DNA of 64,000 bases from Kingdonia uniflora (GCA_014058105.1 JACGCM010002435.1:2480001-2544000); one strand, 5' to 3'; counted from the stretch's first letter, positions 1 through 12,263 are shown. A program made the numbers and translations. Notes: a model not told the origin generated them from the sequence alone.

Positions 1-860
1 ATCCCTCTTTCATTATTGCGTTCCAATGATTTAATCCCATTACATAGGATCAGTTGAAGCAGATTCAAAGTCTGGTTGTCCATGATGATGATAATCAAAA
101 AGGATTATTAGTTTTGATGTTTAAATTTTGCGAATTTATTTTCTACGGTTTTTTTTTTTCTTTTCAATTTCCAGACCTCAGTTCAATAACGACCTTACTT
201 AAATTTTCTAGGGTTTTGATGTCTTGTCTTCCATATTTAATTCCATATTCATTGGGAAATAGGAAATCTCTATGTTGATAGAGCTTGCAAAAGTTGCTAA
301 GCAAAAGGATTCTGAAGCTGTTCATTGTCAAGGTTGGTACCCCTTTCTTGATTTCATTCTTTCGTTGCATTTTTCTGTGATTGGCTTATACCCATTGTAA
401 ATTATATCACTACCCCTTGATTGAATTAGATGAATGAGTAGTGTGTTGGGAATAATTGGGTTTAGCAATTCTAGGGTTTCTTCAGGTTGGGGTTTCGTAT
501 GTGTAATGAAGGTATGGAGTTGAAGGGTTTTATGTGATGATATGCTGGAATTAGTGAAAGGGTTTTGGTGTTTTGATGGTTTATTGAAGTGTTGTTGGAT
601 GTGCTCTGAGAATATTGGTTATGGTGCTGAGGTTTTGAAATGTTAAGTTTGGGTTTTTGCCGTGGTTATGGTATGGAGTAGGAGACGGACATGGTATTTG
701 GACTGAATGATACTGGTTTGGAGTTGTCGCGATTCTCACCGTGAACTACCACAATTTTGTAGGAGAATTCAAAACCTCTTTTGGAGGGAAAATGTGACAG
801 CTGCTTTTCCTGTAACTACGTCGAGAAGATATTAGATTGATCTCGAATATTTAGTTGGCG
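1..860. other. AT-rich sequence without a recognisable gene
   Basis: No reading frame here resembles a known protein. It contains short T tracts and several in-frame stops in every frame. A short stretch around 270-330 could be an exon ending at a GT dinucleotide, but nothing identifies it. By position it should belong to the distal part of Tat element A, whose decayed plus-strand ORF begins just downstream. Confidence 0.4.
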
Positions 861-865
861 AAGTT

Positions 866-1400
866 AGTTAAATAACTGTATTCTTAACGATGTGAGGCTT
901 GGGGAGTATTATGGGGGATGGTTGATCAGGAGATTCATCGAGAACAAATCAAGAAAGGGTTGAAGTTGCCTCTTCGAGCTGATCAGAAAGTAACTCTGAA
1001 TCATTACGAGGTCACACTCGGTCAATTTAATCCTAGTGTGTATGATCTTTTTTGGGTTGTTACTGTGAGCAACTGATTTCCGTAGATGATCTGATTGTTT
1101 ACTATACATTAAAACAAAATCCTTTGAGTCTGGGGTTTAGGTATTTGCCAAGGATTTTGAAAAGGCCCTTATTTTGTGAGATGGTCTAGACTGGTGGGAA
1201 ATATCCTGTCGATTAGCTTTTTAGTGTCTGGTAATTATGAAATCGATCCGTAAGAGCCAGGTGAACCTTTGAAATGAACAAAAGTTCATTTAGGTTTGTT
1301 TTATTGAACTTGTTTTTTGTCAAACTTCTTACATGAATATTTTTTGATAAGGTTTTGTTTTTGTGTATCAATCAAGTAGGTTGTTAAGAATTCAAAGGTG
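866..1400 (+). pseudogene. Decayed plus-strand ORF of Tat element A, upstream segment
   Basis: Two overlapping plus-strand frames between about 880 and 1075 read as protein. One contains RLGEYYGGW; the next contains LPLRADQ, LNHYEV and [13 protein letters not shown] frameshift around 950 separates them and stops follow. I read this as the start of the coiled-coil ORF that lies antisense to gag-pol in element A, because a similar ORF occupies the same place in element B. The resemblance to the plant family annotated as putative gypsy-type transposon (Transposase_28) is from memory of such proteins and needs a profile search. It is broken and cannot make a full protein. Confidence 0.4.
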
Positions 1401-1470
1401 AAGGAGAAACTGTATAACTATAAAAATAGACTACTTTGGTCGAATTGATTCTCTCGTCGTGGATTAAAGG

Positions 1471-1857
1471 TTGTGTGAAGAGTTCCTAGAAGCTGGACTG
1501 AAGAGAGGTCAAACTAAAGGAGACGAGGCTTGTTTAGTCAATGAAAAAATGTCTGCACAAACAAAGAAAGCTGCGGAGTCTTGTATTCCTCTTGAAAATC
1601 CCAATATTAGTGGGTATACAACGGATGTTATGGCCGCTAAAAGGGGGGCTATTCTAAGTGGTGGCTTTGGGAGAGCTGGGAAAAAGAAAAGGCCTATGAC
1701 TCTTTCTCCCTATGGTACTGCTCCTACACTGAAAAACTCGAATACTTCTGTTCCCAAAGGTGTGGAAGCTGGAACTCGTGCTGGGAAGCTTCTACCTGTG
1801 TCCCAACAGAAGAATGTAGGTTTGAAGAAGAACAATCTCAATTCTCTGAAGATGTAG
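1471..1857 (+). pseudogene. Plus-strand ORF segment of element A, basic and Ser/Thr/Pro-rich
   Basis: An open frame of about 128 codons. It is rich in Lys, Gly, Ser and Pro, with basic clusters such as GRAGKKKRPM. No catalytic motif or membrane segment is visible and I do not recognise a family. The first codon is TTG, so a real start is unlikely; this is better seen as an exon-like or frameshifted piece of the ORF that continues at 2053. A basic linker between a folded N-terminal part and a coiled-coil tail would fit the layout in element B. Function is unknown. Confidence 0.4.
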
Positions 1858-2052
1858 CATTCTGGTAACTTGGTGAACACGGAGGAAGAGACTAACCAAG
1901 CCCTCAAGGCCATTGCTGATGTTTCCATTGAAATGGAGCAAAATTTTGATGATTGTTTAGCTGGTGCAGAAATTATCCCGATCTTTTTCTTCGAAGGTCA
2001 GATGTTCATGAATAATGTGAGGAATCTTAATCCAATCCTTTGACTAGTTTAA

Positions 2053-2760
2053 TTGATTCCATCTTCGAAAACTCATGTGCTTACTGTTATGCAGATAAAA
2101 AAGCTACTTCTTAATAGTAAGCCTCAATTTTTTGGCGGCCAGAATTTGGCGAATGAAGTGTTGGTCTTGAAGAACATCAAGAAAGAGTTGGTGGCAGAGA
2201 AAACTGCTATTGAAGTTGATTTTAAGATCTTTAAAAGCCAAGCAGCTAAGGATCGAAAAACAATCAATCGAGAGGCGAAGTTGACCTGGGAAGGGGAAAA
2301 TGGAAAGAATTTGCGTAGATGAAGATCAATAGCGCTAAGGAGCGGGAGGAAGCTTTAGCTCTATATAAATCAGGGTTCGTGGACGATATGGGGGAACAAA
2401 TCTTGGTTGTAAAAAAAATTATGGAGGCGGTGAAGAATGAAGCTGATGCTAAGGTAGACTAGGATGGTCTCGATGCTTTGAGTACTCTGAAGTCGAAATA
2501 TACTGGGGAGTTTGATGCTATGGATGATAGGAATAATTACTGCAAGGGCATCGTCATTGCTTGAGAAGTCGAATTTATATATTTTGATAACAGAATAGCT
2601 CTGTCTGATGATGTGGCTTCTATCCCTGAACTCCCCAGTATTTTTGCTGGTTCGACAGAGGAGGTTCTTGATGATCTGACTCCCGGGGTTCCTGTACGAA
2701 ATGTTGAGTAGTTGGACTCTGTCGAGGGGGATAAGTAAGTGTTTACTTGTTGAAATGGTG
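2053..2760 (+). pseudogene. Coiled-coil tail of the element A plus-strand ORF
   Basis: The open part (2053-2322) encodes a Lys/Glu-rich helix-forming stretch with regular hydrophobic spacing (for example LKNIKKELVAEKTAIEVDF). After a TGA, coding-like sequence continues in shifted frames to about 2760, still rich in Glu, Lys and Ala. This matches the coiled-coil end of the antisense ORF in element B (22.5-26.4 kb). Element A gag-pol runs on the opposite strand, so this ORF is antisense to it and lies between pol and the expected 3' LTR. Several stops make it a pseudogene. Confidence 0.45.
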
Positions 2761-2807
2761 AGCAAAGTATTTAAATTTCTTGATTTAGGAACTTTTTGTA
2801 CATGTGA

Positions 2808-2844
2808 TCATTGGGTCCGGTCATTGGGTCCGGTCATTGGGTCC
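2808..2844. repeat. 13-bp tandem repeat, nearly three copies
   Basis: The unit TCATTGGGTCCGG occurs twice in full (2808-2820, 2821-2833), followed by an 11-bp partial third copy. The copies are identical, which suggests recent slippage. It lies in the spacer of element A between the antisense ORF and the Helitron insertion point. Confidence 0.9.
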
Positions 2845-3048
2845 TTCTAACTTTGATAATATTTTTTGTTAAGTTAATTGATTTTGAGAATGTTCTGATT
2901 TCAGTACATGAAATCTTGATTGTATGATTTTGTGTTTTGACCATTATGCATACGATGTTCACATATATTGCCCATTGATAGGATATTTGTTGTCGAATGA
3001 CTTTGATTTTAATTTGACACAAAACTGATAAGGTTTTGTCGAAATCTA

Positions 3049-3064
3049 TCTATACTACTAAAGG
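3049..3064 (+). other. Helitron 5' terminus
   Basis: TCTATACTACTAAAGG is the canonical type of plant Helitron 5' end. The preceding base is A. Because TCTA is repeated directly (3045-3048 and 3049-3052), the first base could also be 3045, which is likewise preceded by A. Confidence 0.7.
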
Positions 3065-3094
3065 AAAAGCAAAGGAATGAGACCCGATCTCGGC

Positions 3095-3763
3095 CGTCGA
3101 TCCGAATCCCCAACGCAAACTTAGGAATATCAAAGCCTATCTTTATAACCTAAAAATGAGGAGCCATTGGATGCATTCGGCCAAAATCATTGAAAACCCA
3201 TATTTTTTGCCTGCCTAATTTACCCTTGTCAATTTTTAACTTTTATTCTAAAATAGGTATACGAAATTGTCATATTTGAATTGTTAGAAGGTAGTATTGT
3301 ATTCCTCATTTTGCCCCTAACAAAAACACCAATAAAACTAAATCAGGAAGGGTATTTATGTACTTTCGTGGAACTAATTTTGATATTTATACCACTCACC
3401 TCCTAAACCTCAAACTACGGTTTACTCGCATCAACCTCTCCGGCTCCGAATACCTCTATTTTGTGAAATCGAGGAACTTCTAAAATGTAAATTGGGAGGA
3501 GTCAGGGTTCTGGTATTGAATCAATTGAAGTTGTGGTGTTATTGGTTTGTCAAATCATTCTCTCTAAAGATCAAACAATCTTTAAAACAATCCCCAATTC
3601 AAAATAAGTAAATCAAATCCAATGACTCACAAATATCATGTAAGTAATCGAATCTCTGTTTCATATAAGTTAGATTGATGTTTGTTTCGTTTGATTTTGT
3701 GTTTTCTAGGTTTAATATTGACCTAATCGAGTGAAATTGGGTGTTTATGCAGATTACGCGAAT
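3095..3763 (+). repeat. Helitron leader module, copy 1
   Basis: This segment is about 95% identical by eye to 12885-13551 over its full length. It is AT-rich upstream and holds a plausible intron: donor GTAAGT at 3640 and acceptor TTTATGCAG ending at 3752 (113 bp), with the same sites in copy 2. The end of homology lies 11 bases after the acceptor. It looks like a promoter plus 5' untranslated exon and intron. Copy 1 lies upstream of a ribosomal-protein-like leader and then the p44 copy; copy 2 lies directly upstream of the TOC1 fragment. Confidence 0.85.
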
Positions 3764-3905
3764 ATAAAGAGAACGATAAGTTGTGACTCTAGGGTTCCTG
3801 CTCTCGAACTAGAACATCTCTCTCTTACTCTTACTCTCACTCTCAACCCCGTCAAAATCATGGTAAGCAAACCCTAATTCCTTCTCATTTTCGTTCTTCA
3901 TTGAT
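3764..3905 (+). other. Captured gene start: pyrimidine-rich leader and ATG followed by an intron donor
   Basis: A CT-rich leader (about 3808-3850) ends in AAAATC, then ATG at 3860-3862 followed at once by GTAAGC, a good 5' splice site. First exons holding only a start codon, with CT-rich leaders and AAACCCTAA-type boxes (one follows at about 3867), are common in plant ribosomal protein and other housekeeping genes. No further coding exon follows that I can identify, so this is probably the captured promoter-proximal end of another gene. Identity unknown. Confidence 0.4.
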
Positions 3906-4023
3906 CACTACTTGTTAAGCATCTTAGATTCATCTGTTCTCATGAGTAATTTAGGAGAAAATTCCGATTCTATTGTGTTGTACCAATTCTTCTTACATTT
4001 CTAGATAGTCTCCATTTATTATT

Positions 4024-4826
4024 TTAGCAATTATAGGGTTTTATATTTTCTTAATTTGGTCTGTTTATTTTTTGCAAATGATGAGCTCTATTGACTTGAA
4101 AACCCCATTTCAGAATTGGGTTTTTTGATTTTTAGTTGAATAGGAAGAGCTGATGCTTTTTGTATTATTTTGTAGTATTTACATCAATTTTGTGGATGAT
4201 GAGAAATTTGAAGTTATATAGTTATCCCTATCTTAGTAAAACAATGCTGAGATTTCTAAACTCTTGACACTTCAATTTTGTTGTAAATCTGCTTCTGGGT
4301 TTTTGCTTTTGAGAAATTTGAAGTTATATCCCTGTCTTAGTAAAACAATGCCGAGATTTCTAAACTCTTGACACATCAATTTTGTTGTAAATCTGCATCT
4401 GAGATTTGTTTTTGACAAAATTTAGCTGATGATGACAACGTTTATATTGAGACTTAACTGATATACAAGTATTTGTATAATGCTGAAATTTATGAACTAG
4501 GACGGTCTGAGGCTTTCTTTATGATTTTACTGCAACCCAAAGTTATGGTAAAAATATTTGTAGGTTTAACTATGATTATTGTTGAAATGTGTAACGCTAT
4601 TTTTTGATAATGTGTGGGCAATTTTTGTTATTTGTAGTTGTCAAATGAGGTTCTTCAACATTGTTTGTGGGTGATGAGAAATAAAATTCAACAGTTATCC
4701 CTGTCTCATGCATTAGTGCTGATAAATTTTGATCTGACATTGCAATGTCTCTTTCGGACAATGGCTTATTAGTTGTATACCTGATGTAGTCCGCGCAGGC
4801 ATTTGAGAAGATATGTTGTATTTTTT
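4024..4826 (+). repeat. Large direct repeat inside the Helitron, copy 1
   Basis: It aligns with 5166-5862 over nearly its whole length, with scattered substitutions. Copy 1 carries an extra internal tandem duplication of about 110 bp (4201-4310 and 4311-4415), absent from copy 2. The sequence is AT-rich and intron-like and no long frame is convincing. Both copies follow the ATG-plus-donor leader, so this may be first-intron sequence of the captured housekeeping gene duplicated within the Helitron. Confidence 0.8.
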
Positions 4827-5165
4827 CAAGCATCGGGGCTACTCCCATGATGCGTTGAAGAGGCAATTAAGCAGGATTCAATTTTGAACCTTCTCTTTGG
4901 TCTTAAAAATCAACAGAATAGAAAATTTTCCAATTCGATTACTCATAACCATTTTCCTTATTGGATCGGATCTAAATGTCTAGCTGTAAAATGCCCCCTC
5001 CAAATGAATCGTTGCCCTTGGATCAAAACTCTAAATTACTCTTCTCTACAAAACCCCTATAAATCAAACTCCAACATAACTATTAAATTAAAACCCTAAA
5101 TCATTCCCCTATAAATCCTAGCAGATCATCTTATTGTGCTAACATATTGTGATTTTTTTTATTTG

Positions 5166-5862
5166 TTTAGCAATTATAGGGTTTTATATTTGCTTAATTG
5201 GTATGTTTATTTTTGCAAATGATGAGCTCTATCGACTTGAAATCCCAATTTTAGAATTGGGTTTTTTTGATTTTTAGTTGAATGGGAAGAGCTGATGCAT
5301 TTTGTATTATTTTGTAGTATTTACAGCAATTTTGTGGATGATGAGAAATTTGAATTTATACAGTTATCCCTGTCTTAGTAAAACAATGCCGAGATTTCTA
5401 AACTCTTGACACTTAAATTTTGCTGTAAATCTACATTTGGGTTTTTGTTTTTGAGAAAATTTAGCCGATGATGACAATGTTTATATTGAGACTTAACTGA
5501 TATGCAATTATTTGTATAATGTTGAAACTCATGAACTAGGACGGTCTGAGGCTTCCTTTATGATTTTACCATAACCCTAAGTTATGGTAGAAATCTTTGT
5601 AGGTTTAACTATGATTATTGTCGAAATGAGTAACGTTATTTTACTGTAATGTGTGGGCAATTTTTGTTATTTGTAGTTGTCAAATGAGGTTCTTCGACAT
5701 TGTTTGTGGATGATGAGAAATAAAATTCAACAGTTATCCCTGTCTGATGCATTAGTGCTGATGAATTTTGATCTGACACATGCAATGCCTCTTTTGGACA
5801 ATGGCTTATTAGTTGCATAACTGATGTAGTCTACCCAGACATTTCAGAAGATAAGTTGTGTT
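5166..5862 (+). repeat. Large direct repeat inside the Helitron, copy 2
   Basis: Homologous to 4024-4826 in the same orientation, starting near the shared TTTAGCAATTATAGGG and ending near AGAAGATA. It lacks the 110-bp internal duplication of copy 1. About 340 bp of unrelated sequence (4827-5165) separates the copies, including a short stretch of CCCTAAA/CCCTATAAA-type motifs. Confidence 0.8.
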
Positions 5863-6936
5863 TCTTTTTTGGAGCTGGAGCTTGTCGAACGGTTGTTTAA
5901 TGTATTGTAAGCTTTTGCCATTTTGGTATTTCTCATAGAAGGAATGTTTTTTCTCTTGTATTAGCAAATCTTTGCACGAGAAATGTGGGGTCATTGTAAT
6001 TGTTTAATCTATTAAAATTTAAACAGTTCTTTATCAATGTTCTTCGCGATTCTTGTAAGCTATGCTAAATTATGAAATGCCTGGAGACTCTTTCCTGTGC
6101 TTTGTTTCTCTTCTTGGATCAGGCCAATTCTCATATAGTGGATTCTTCCAACTATGAACAGATGCCAATATTTTAAAATTGCTATTAGATTAAGCAGAGT
6201 AGGTTAAGGTCTTGGAACACCTTAACTTCATCTATAATCTTTGAAGTGTAATTGATTGAACATTTTCATGTGGAAAATAAAATATTTATGGGAAAATATG
6301 GTTTTCTACTATTTGATAGCCTTTCGGTTAATGAAAAAAGTCAATAATTTTTTAAAAAAAACAAACCATTTATTTTCCTAGCTCACCCCCTAAGAAAATT
6401 TTCCTGATTTATTTTCTAGCCTCACCTATCTCTTATCGTCTCTTTGTTTATATGGAAATACTCAATAGAGTGATTATTTCTAATGTACAAATCAAACAAC
6501 TTATATGTGTTTTCCTAGAGAATTTTCTCAACTATTTACCTTGTAATATTTTCTATGTAATCATACATAGAAACTTTGATAAATTATGTGGGAGGTTTAG
6601 TAAACCAACGTCACTCTCTTACTTAGTCAATTATAATGTGCAATAAGTTTTATTTTTTTGGTTCAACACTTCCTTGATTTTGTGATTCTTATTTATGTAC
6701 TTAGTTATTATGTGTTTATTTTGTTAGTGAGATTGGCGAGTAATTTGCAAAATATTTGTCCTCTTTTCATATCATTTGGTTTATCACATAATCATTAATA
6801 TTGATTATGAGTGTTACTCTTGTTTCAGGGATTCATTAACTGCATGCAGTTTACCAACAACTGAAGCTTTCTTCATCCTCCTGTAACTGCTTCTCTCTAG
6901 TCTGAAATATCAAATTAGGGATAAAAAATAGCAAGT
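5863..6936. other. AT-rich Helitron filler upstream of the p44 copy
   Basis: No convincing exon. Sequence is intron- or spacer-like with T and A tracts. The last 100 bases before 6937 are probably the 5' untranslated region captured with the p44 gene. Confidence 0.4.
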
Positions 6937-7881
6937 ATGAGCAGAAGAGAGACGACGCAATGGTGACGTAGAAGAAGAGGAAGATGAAGATGAGGGGAAA
7001 AATGATTTAGAAGCTTGGGAGAGGGCTTATGCCGATGATAGGTCTTGGGAATTCCTTCAGGAGGACGATTCCGGTTTTCTCCGCTCCATCGACATGAACA
7101 TTCTGCACCATGATCAATATCGCCGCCATCTCCGGAGCGTCTCTGCCACTGCTAGAATCCAGAAAGGGCTCATTCGCTACCTCTATCTCGTTATCGATCT
7201 ATCCAAGGTAAAAAAGTTGCCCTTTGTTGTTACTTTTTATGTTTTAGGTAAATTAAAATGATTGGGTATTGAGTTTTAGTAATTGCTTGATTTGTTACAC
7301 AAAATGTGGTTAATAAAATTTTGTTGGTGATTTAAGTCCAGGAAGGTGTATATCACACCCACTATGGTAAAAATCCCGGGTTTAATGGTTGGCTACAACA
7401 CTATAATTTGATTAAAAGTGAGTGCTGTATTTCGTTTATTGTACCCAAAATATGCACTATGTTTAGAAAAACAATGTTTCTTATTGTTTTGGTTTTTGTG
7501 CTTATCATATATTTTTAGGTTTTCTTAACTATTTGTAACTGTGTGCAGGCAGCTGGAGAGATGGATTTCAAACCAAGTACGATGGCTGTAGTCGCAAAAT
7601 ACGCAGAGGCTTTCATTAGAGAGTTCTTTGATCAGAATCCCCTTAGTCACATTGGCCTCATAACCATAAAAGATGGGATTTCTCAGTGCTTAACAGTTCT
7701 TGGTGGGAAGTCCTGATTATCATATAAAGGTTTTGATGGATAAATTGGGGTGTGCGGGCGATGCCTCCCTTCAAAATGCTCTTGATCTAGTTTATGAGAA
7801 TCTCAATGACATTCCATCGTACGGTCTTCGTGAAGCCTTGATTTTATATTCGGCTCTCACTACTTGTGATCCGGCTGATAT

Positions 7882-10696
7882 TGTAGCGCCCCGCTTTTTG
7901 TTATAACTAGTTGTGTAGTAGTTGTGGTTTAAACTCGTTGCACCCGGTAGTATGTGATCTTAACTCTAGTTCCCCTAACCCATTCAACCCACCACCGAAA
8001 TAACTTCTTGCTGATCTCCTTCTCCCTATTTCTCCTCCATCAACCTTCTCCAATCTCTCTATAGAATCTCATCGGAGAACAACATTATGCCGGTTGGATT
8101 CCGACCTATAACCTCCCACTTCTCCTTTCAATCTCAAAGCCATCTTGGTTAAATCTAATTTTGTTGAATTTGAAGATGCTTTGGCAAGGTTGATGATTGA
8201 AGTAAGATGCAGTAAATTCCTTCTCCGTCTATTTACCCAAGGCAAGTACTCTTATCCCTTCTCATATGCTTTGATTAGAGAATGGATTCACACCTGTAGA
8301 GATTATCTCTTTTGGTTTACTTGATTCCATGTTCATGTAATTTATCTTGTTTAGTTACTGATGCTCCAGTTCGTATTGTTCTTGTCATTGATTAATCAAT
8401 TCATGTTAAGTATCTTTTAACACATATGCTTAGGGATTATATCTTGAACCATGAAGCCTAATGTGTGATTTCAGATCTGAACCTCAGCCTTGTTAGTACT
8501 AAATTTCATTAGAACAATTGTTAGCCTAATTCAATTATACTTTGTGAGCAAATATGCCCTGATCCGCGATTGTTTTTGGAGTCATGTTTAAGAAATAACC
8601 TATGTTTTACTAGTATAGTTTAATTTCCTGGTTGTACATATGACTTGGGGTTCTTAAGAGTTTCATTGTGTATAAAGCTAGTATTCATTATCGTGTTTCC
8701 TTAGGGTTCTATATCCACCATCAGTATGCAAGTTGGACCCAACTAGTATATTAGAGAACTATTGTATTAGTAGAAGGACTAGATAACCTAGATTATGAAT
8801 AGACTAAGCCAATCTTAGATTACCATATGATGATGTCTCAGTGATTGAGGTTGGAATTGAATACGGAACTAATATGGAGTTGTTAACTAGAGGCATTAGT
8901 TCTTCCGATTAGATATGATTTTATTGATATAGACTTGGAAGATGTGTTACATGTATTGGATGAATTGCCGTACTATAATCTGGATTATCATAAGAGCATA
9001 CATATGAAGTATTTCATTTGGCTGGTGCAATAACTACTTGTCCGAGCGCCATTAAATACGATGTAGTAAGGATATACATTATGTAAGTAATAGATCATAC
9101 GCTGAGCGATGTTGTATTTTTCTCATGTTAGTTTCTTAAGGATATTGATGGCGCATAGTCTCTGTGGGTGGAGATGTTTACGGGTTATTTCATATATTAG
9201 TTTAGTGGTTGGACACCGTTAGTTTTCTTACTATTGCAAATGGTTATACGAGGGTGGTCTAATAATAGTTGTTAGGCTTTATGGTAATATAAGAACTTCA
9301 AGAGTTTTATGATGTTATTTTGGGACAAGGTATCCAAGTGCTGGGAATTGATCACTTTGAGAGAAGTACTATAGGGTCTGGGTTTTCTAAGAGAGACCGT
9401 GAATCCTTTTTGACATTTGGGCAAGTCTTTTATTCTAGAGCAACTTAGATGATTCTTTGGAATGTCTTTGGGGATAGTGATTCAGTTGGATTTTCCATGA
9501 TTCAGTAGTACGCGACTTAGATTCGCTTTGACGCTTAAAGTTTCCTTTTGATATAGTCGCACTTATTGGGCATGTTACGACAGATAGCATTGGATGTTGG
9601 AGCTTTACTTCATTTGATAGAGTCCCCACTTGTTATTAAAGTGAGGGTAGATAGATCATCTGGTCGTAAGAGCGGTAGGTCTTTGGATTTAGTCCCAGAT
9701 GCTGATTAGGCAGGGACAGACAGATCATTTGATTCTTATAGGATTCAAACTTCTTCCTTTCCATTCTGTTAGGATAACTTCGAGTTAATGTACATAGTAG
9801 GGCTATGCTGTTACGGTCCTTGGGTTCGAGTCCCTAAACCAAATATGAGGTATCTGTTTATCAGTTTTCCCGGGTTGCAAGTCCCTAAATTACTTTCCCA
9901 GTTACATATCGGCTTTGTTATTCTTTGTGAATACTCCCCGTGGGCATAGATCCCTAAAAGTGAAAATAAAACAGGCTTTAGACCTGTAGGTTGAAATTCC
10001 TTGAACACCCTGATCAGGTGCATTACCCGCTAATTCCTGGCTCACTAAAAAGGAATCCGCCAATCCCTGGCTCGCCAATAAGGGATACGCTTCTGTTGAG
10101 GACAGAAGGGTGCGAGAGTGTGGTCCCACTGAATTAAAAGTGACCCTGTGTACGTGACTTCCAAATTCTCTTTCCTCATTAACCGTACTTCTTAGATTGT
10201 AGTAGTTAGATCTAAGTTCAGGCTATCGTTGATATCTTGGTAGGATATTAGTTTTACTTAGACTGCCTCTTTAGAACTCGTAGCTTGGTTGATATTCTCC
10301 TATACTTCCGTTAGAATCCTCATGTCTCTTTTCTGTGTTTATCTTGGTCTATCATGTCTTATGACCTTGGATATTTGTACTTGCTGGGCGTTGCTTGCTG
10401 ACGCCTTGCGCATATATATTTTTTTTAGGTGAATTATTGTGGTAGCGATACTAGTAGTTGGAGCAAGCTGGACTTGCATCTTTTGGAGTTCTGGCTATCC
10501 TTGTGGTATTATTTATCATTTCTATCTCTTTTAGATTTTCTTCCGCTGCGTAGTTTCTTAGTGTTCTAGATGTATTTACGATTTATTTTAAATTGTAGTA
10601 CGTCTTTTGGGGGTTCATCTTTAGGATGCCCGACGTTACACCTCAGAATTCGCGTTCTTAATAGTTTATTAAGAAGTCAATTTTGGGGGCGTGACA
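7882..10696. mobile_element. Solo LTR inserted in the captured p44 exon
   Basis: Starts TGTAGCGCCCCG and ends GGGGGCGTGACA, the TG...CA ends of an LTR with a near-inverted GCGCCCC/GGGGCG pattern. It is flanked by a perfect 5-bp duplication GATAT (7877-7881 and 10697-10701). Removing it with one copy rejoins the p44 frame around the codons for CDPADI and METIQKC. No gag or pol is present and no second LTR copy, so it is a solo LTR of about 2.8 kb, unusually long. A short internal repeat with the phrase GTCCCTAAA occurs near 9830-9960. The family is probably Ty3/gypsy from the termini; I cannot name it. Confidence 0.85.
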
Positions 10697-11049
10697 GATA
10701 TAATGGAGACTATCCAGAAATGTAAGAAGTCTAAATTAAGATGCTCAATTATTGGTCTCTCAGCAGAAATTTATATTTGTAAACATCTCTGCCAGGAGAC
10801 TGGAGGAACTTATAGTGGCATTAGACGAGGTAAGCACAACTGTTTAGTTATATTTTACTTTTATTGGGAGATACCCACAATCTCTTGAGATCATTTTGCG
10901 ATATCCCTCCTGCCACCCGTACCCACATGTTGAACAGTAAGTGATCCCCTCCTGCCATTAACAACTCGGGAAGTAGCTGATATATCATATACCCCTGACA
11001 TATCGTAACTTTTTTGCTTATATCAGGACAAAACAAATACATGGCAGAA

Positions 11050-11075
11050 GGGGGGGGGGGGGGGGGGGGGGGGGG
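11050..11075 (+). repeat. Run of 26 G residues
   Basis: An uninterrupted G homopolymer lies in the intron before the fourth p44 exon segment, followed by TGGG. The exact length is unreliable in any sequencing technology. On the opposite strand it is a poly-C tract. Confidence 0.9.
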
Positions 11076-12263
11076 TGGGTCACAAAAAGGAGCTTAAAAT
11101 ATAGGGTGTAATTCTGCTCTTTGACTGGAAAAGGGCGTATAGTATCTCTTCCTATCTCTATATAACCAAATTTTCTTCATTGTATAGTATAAAAGTATAA
11201 AATGCCTTGTTCAACTTCTTGTAATAAAAAGAGTTTCCTTTTTTTTTTCTTCTTCCTAATTTGTAGTTTCACTTTAAAGATTTGTTACTGGAGCATGCAC
11301 CCCCTCCGCCAGCAATTGCAGAATTTGTTGTTAGTAATCTGATAAAGATGGGGTTCCCTCAAAGAGGAGCAGAGGGTGTTATCTCTATTTGTTCATGCCA
11401 CAAAGAAGTTAAGGCTGATGGGGGCTACACATGTCCAAGATGCAAAGCACATGTTTGCGAATTACCAACTGAATGCCAGATTTGTGGGTTGACACTTGTT
11501 TCTTCTCCTCATTTAGCAAGGTCATACCATCATCTATTTCCAATTACGCCGTTTAATGAGGTGTTATCTGCGCTTTTGAGCAATCCACGTCATACGCTGC
11601 CAAGAGTTTGTTTTGGTTGTCAGCAAACGCTCCCGATTCCCCTTCCTGGTAAGTACTTCAGGATTTTCTTTATTAAGTGTTATGCAGAATTCGTGTCCAT
11701 TTTTGCTTTTCATCTATGCGCTGAAAATAGAAAGTAGAGCCTAATCACAATATGTGGTGAGATACTGATTCTCACTCTCTTTACAAACAGTTGATTGAAA
11801 GAGAACTCAGGATGCTACTTAAAGTACTAAAGCTTACCAAATGATCACTGATATACTGCCATGTCTATATAGCTAAAAGTTTCACAATGTAGCGACTATA
11901 AGTCTGTGATATGAACCACCAGTAAAAGCACCAGAGTTCTGACCTGATCTTCAGAATACTGTCAAATTATTTAGAACTTTATTTGTTTTCTTTTATGTTA
12001 TAGGCACACTTACAAAGGCTTCATTAATCATTAGTAATTTCATTTTTATACCTTCATGGCTACGTAATGTACTTTATTATTTACCCCAGTTCAGAAATTT
12101 ACTACTCTCTGATGCAGGAAGTAAAACCAGTCTCCGTGTTACTTGTCCGAAATGTAACCAACACTTTTGCTTTGATTGTGATATCTATATTCATGAAAGC
12201 TTGCACAATTACCCAAGTTGTGAGAGTCGCCGTCATCCCAAGATCCTGAATCTAAACGAATAA

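Larger units (their letters stand above)
6937..12263 (+). pseudogene. GTF2H2: Captured TFIIH subunit p44 (general transcription factor IIH subunit 2), broken
   Basis: Exons read 6937-7207, 7549-7881 joined to 10702-10829 (split by a solo LTR), 11267-11648 and 12118-12263. Introns have GT-AG ends. Total coding length is about 1260 nt, matching the roughly 420-residue plant p44, so the whole gene was captured. Recognisable parts are the acidic N-terminus leading to EAWERAYADDRSWEFLQED, the Ssl1-like von Willebrand A domain (IRYLYLVIDLSK, HIGLITIKDG), and the C-terminal zinc-binding regions (YTCPRCKAHVCELPTECQIC and VTCPKCNQHFCFDCD). In the family p44 is a core TFIIH subunit that contacts the XPD helicase in nucleotide excision repair and transcription. 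Breaks: a frameshift right after the ATG, one extra G near 7705, about two bases lost near 10815, and the 2.8-kb LTR. It cannot make p44. Confidence 0.9.

Noticed and set aside
9811..10129. Two overlapping minus-strand frames in the solo LTR
   Set aside because: No recognisable protein, and they lie within LTR sequence with internal short repeats.
6937..12263. p44 as a working host gene
   Set aside because: Frameshifts near 6940, 7705 and 10815 and a 2.8-kb LTR inside an exon; it lies between Helitron ends.
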